Source of the DNA: CAVSWT01 sp963777515
GTDB taxonomy: Bacteria > Bacteroidota > Ignavibacteria > Ignavibacteriales > Ignavibacteriaceae
NCBI GenBank assembly: GCA_963777515.1
Contig: CAVZQU010000019.1
Coordinates: 186,001 to 250,000 of the forward strand
Direction: 5' to 3'
DNA length: 64,000 nt
Of this stretch, positions 62,436 to 64,000 are shown piece after piece. Position 1 is the first letter of the stretch. Each line of letters opens with the position of its first letter. A model generated the notes under the pieces. The model did no database searches. It had not been told where the DNA came from and saw only the letters and a list, made by a program, of their open reading frames with translations. The translations under genes and the position numbers were made by a program.

Positions 62436-63005
62436 TAATTTCTCCTGTCATTTTACTTCAATAATTTTTAAATAAAAATAAATCCAGTCTCAATCACTTT
62501 ATATAATTTGATTATTGTCACAAGTTTACTGATAATTTAATAAATTACATTGATTTATACTTAAACCTAAAAAGCACATTATCAATATTTATATTCACCT
62601 TATTTAATTGAATACTAACCTTAAATTAATAACTTCTTAACAATACCTTTATCTACATATTTGAAGAGAATTAAAAATTCACTGCACGAATATATTCATT
62701 TCTTAAGTTAATTTAGAAAAATTGCATTCAATTATACAAACCTTTTCAGGTGAAGAATTTAAGCAACTCTTCATTATATATTATTAATTGATAAAGGTTT
62801 GTATAGTTTTTTGAAGACGGTAATTAAAAAATAATAAGTATTATTTCTATATTAAAGCATTAGAGTCTAAAAGTAAAATAATTATATAAGTTGGAGAGAC
62901 AGTCTTTCCTAAAGAATTAATTTATAACTAAATTAAAACAAGTCCATTTGCATTGTAAAACTCATTAAATAATTTATTCAGAAGATTGATCTTTCAGAAA
63001 ATATA
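62436..63005. other. Intergenic region, 570 bp
   Basis: No gene is visible on either strand. The region is extremely AT-rich. It contains the nested inverted repeat at 62733-62805, listed separately. It separates the deacetylase gene from the glycosyltransferase gene, both on the minus strand, and should contain the glycosyltransferase promoter. Confidence 0.5.
62733..62805. repeat. Nested inverted repeat (TATACAAACCTTT arms)
   Basis: The perfect 13-bp arms TATACAAACCTTT (62733-62745) and AAAGGTTTGTATA (62793-62805) enclose a second short palindrome, TGAAGA...TCTTCA. There is no coding sequence. It could be a structured terminator-like element or a small palindromic repeat. Confidence 0.6.
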
Positions 63006-63974
63006 TTAAATTGTATTTACTTTAAGGTTTTTTGAAAGTAAGATTTTTGCGTGCTCACCCATTGTTATTAAATTAAAATTTTTAGAAAGTTTGGTAAATG
63101 TACGATGAAATATTTGACTCTTAATTTCACTTCTTATATTCATTCCTGGGAAAAACCCTAAATTCTTCACAAGATCAAATCCCAATAAATCTAAAGGATG
63201 TAATAAAAAACTTGGTTCAGTTTTAGTGATCTTACACATCAATATAGCAAAATTTAAATACGCGTCCATAACACCAGTAGAATAATTACTTAGATATAAT
63301 AGGTAGCTAAGATGAAAAGGTATTTTAATAATGGGTATCGTAGTTACAGGAATTTCCAATATATTTGTATTTGCAGGTTTAATATTCCAAAGATAAGGTT
63401 TTAAAGATTTAAATCCATCAGAAAAATTTCCAAAAATTTTTTCTCGCTCATTTTTTTCCTTTTTAGAAAAATTAGATTTAAGAAAATAATAATTCCTAGC
63501 TATTGGACCAATATATGTCGGAAATGTTGAAGCATCATATAAATATCCGTTCGCTTGAAGTATTTCCAATAAATTTCTATTCCACGTAAAGCCTGGTCCC
63601 CTAAAACCAACTGTCTTTTTATTAGTTAATTTGTAAATAGCCTCTTCAGTTTTTAATACCTCATTTTCAATTTCATTCTTTGAGAGCGATTGTAGCCAAG
63701 AATTATGGTTAAATGAATGATTCCCAAGTTCATGTCCGTTTTCTGATAAGAGTTTAATAAATTCATAATTCTTTTCTATGGTTGCATCTTTCCCGACTAC
63801 ACAAAATGTAATTTTTATTTTTATTTCATCTAGTAATTTGAGAATTAGTGGTATAAAAATATCGAGATAAGATGGGAATTCACTCCATCCGGGATCTGAA
63901 TGCACTTTTAAGTAAGACCATAAATTATCTAAATCCAGTGAAATACTTGCATTAAGTCTATTATTTTCTGTCAT
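63006..63974 (-). CDS. Polysaccharide deacetylase family protein
   Basis: The 322-residue protein has a NodB-type deacetylase domain in the first half. Visible features are the catalytic/metal aspartates in ISLDLDN (Asp14, Asp16), TFCVVG, the metal-binding histidines in GHELGNHSFNH (His86, His90) and the groove arginine in VGFRGPGFTW. There is no signal peptide, so it acts in the cytosol or on lipid-linked sugar at the membrane face. Likely substrates are N-acetylated glycans or glycolipids. It is in the same strand block as a polyprenyl-phosphate-type glycosyltransferase, suggesting surface-glycan synthesis. Confidence 0.86.
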   Translation of the reverse strand: MTENNRLNASISLDLDNLWSYLKVHSDPGWSEFPSYLDIFIPLILKLLDEIKIKITFCVVGKDATIEKNYEFIKLLSENGHELGNHSFNHNSWLQSLSKNEIENEVLKTEEAIYKLTNKKTVGFRGPGFTWNRNLLEILQANGYLYDASTFPTYIGPIARNYYFLKSNFSKKEKNEREKIFGNFSDGFKSLKPYLWNIKPANTNILEIPVTTIPIIKIPFHLSYLLYLSNYSTGVMDAYLNFAILMCKITKTEPSFLLHPLDLLGFDLVKNLGFFPGMNIRSEIKSQIFHRTFTKLSKNFNLITMGEHAKILLSKNLKVNTI

Positions 63975-64000
63975 AATAATATTTATTTTTTTGCAATTAC

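Overview
The window is AT-rich bacterial DNA, densely packed on both strands. Several features point to the Bacteroidota/Chlorobiota/Ignavibacteriota group. Five secreted proteins end in a type IX secretion (T9SS) C-terminal domain with the NYPNPFNPST motif. PorD-like and PorV/PorQ-like T9SS proteins are present, as are a DUF6600 protein, bacillithiol synthesis enzyme BshC and a probable sphingolipid cluster. The NYPNPFNPST form of the sorting domain and the overall gene set suggest Ignavibacteria or a close relative. That placement is inference, since there is no rRNA in the window. Five tRNA genes are visible: CAT anticodon, Ala-GGC, Leu-CAA, Ser-CGA and Ser-GGA.

Layout. From 0 to 9 kb the minus strand carries a HIT hydrolase, an EF-G-like GTPase, a YtxH/DUF948-like envelope pair, a lipid-flippase-like membrane protein, Maf, and a SpoIID-like lipoprotein. 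From 9.3 to 15.5 kb three large T9SS cargo proteins lie in tandem on the plus strand, closed by a strong terminator and tRNA-Ala. From 15.7 to 19.7 kb there is a small haem-like lipoprotein, followed by epimerase, serine palmitoyltransferase-like and GNAT genes that together look like a bacterial ceramide pathway. From 19.7 to 23.5 kb are envelope genes: PorD, a PorV/Q-like barrel, and an outer-membrane protein with helix-hairpin-helix motifs. From 23.5 to 29.1 kb is a signalling block: a lone receiver, a receiver-adenylate cyclase, NDH-2, and a hybrid kinase with three receivers.

From 29.3 to 32.5 kb lie gltX and a glnS broken by a frameshift near its 3' end. The 32.5-38.9 kb stretch is disordered. 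It holds tRNA-Leu, palindromic repeats, a DUF6600 protein, a glycosyltransferase, a flippase relic with several frameshifts, a DUF1207-like protein and a radical-SAM gene split at a homopolymer. From 39 to 47.6 kb are bshC and a tight minus-strand operon: YmdB-like phosphoesterase, DNA methyltransferase, folD, deoC, HicB-like, trmH-like, aroA and a UgpC/MalK-like ATPase. From 47.7 to 57.8 kb are a DEDDh exonuclease/GIY-YIG fusion, a thioredoxin-like protein, an eIF2B-alpha-like protein, a MATE exporter, a patatin, a complete partner-switch module (STAS plus a SpoIIE phosphatase/anti-sigma kinase fusion), two tRNA-Ser genes and an MFS transporter. The last 6 kb holds two paralogous T9SS proteins with a shared upstream element, an unknown membrane protein, a glycosyltransferase and a polysaccharide deacetylase.

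Standouts for follow-up are: (1) the probable ceramide cluster; (2) a family of intergenic twin-hairpin elements bounded by GAGGCTGTCT inverted repeats; (3) the three-block conserved element upstream of the paralogous T9SS pair; (4) several single-base frame disruptions, which are either gene decay or sequence error and must be resolved before those genes are interpreted.
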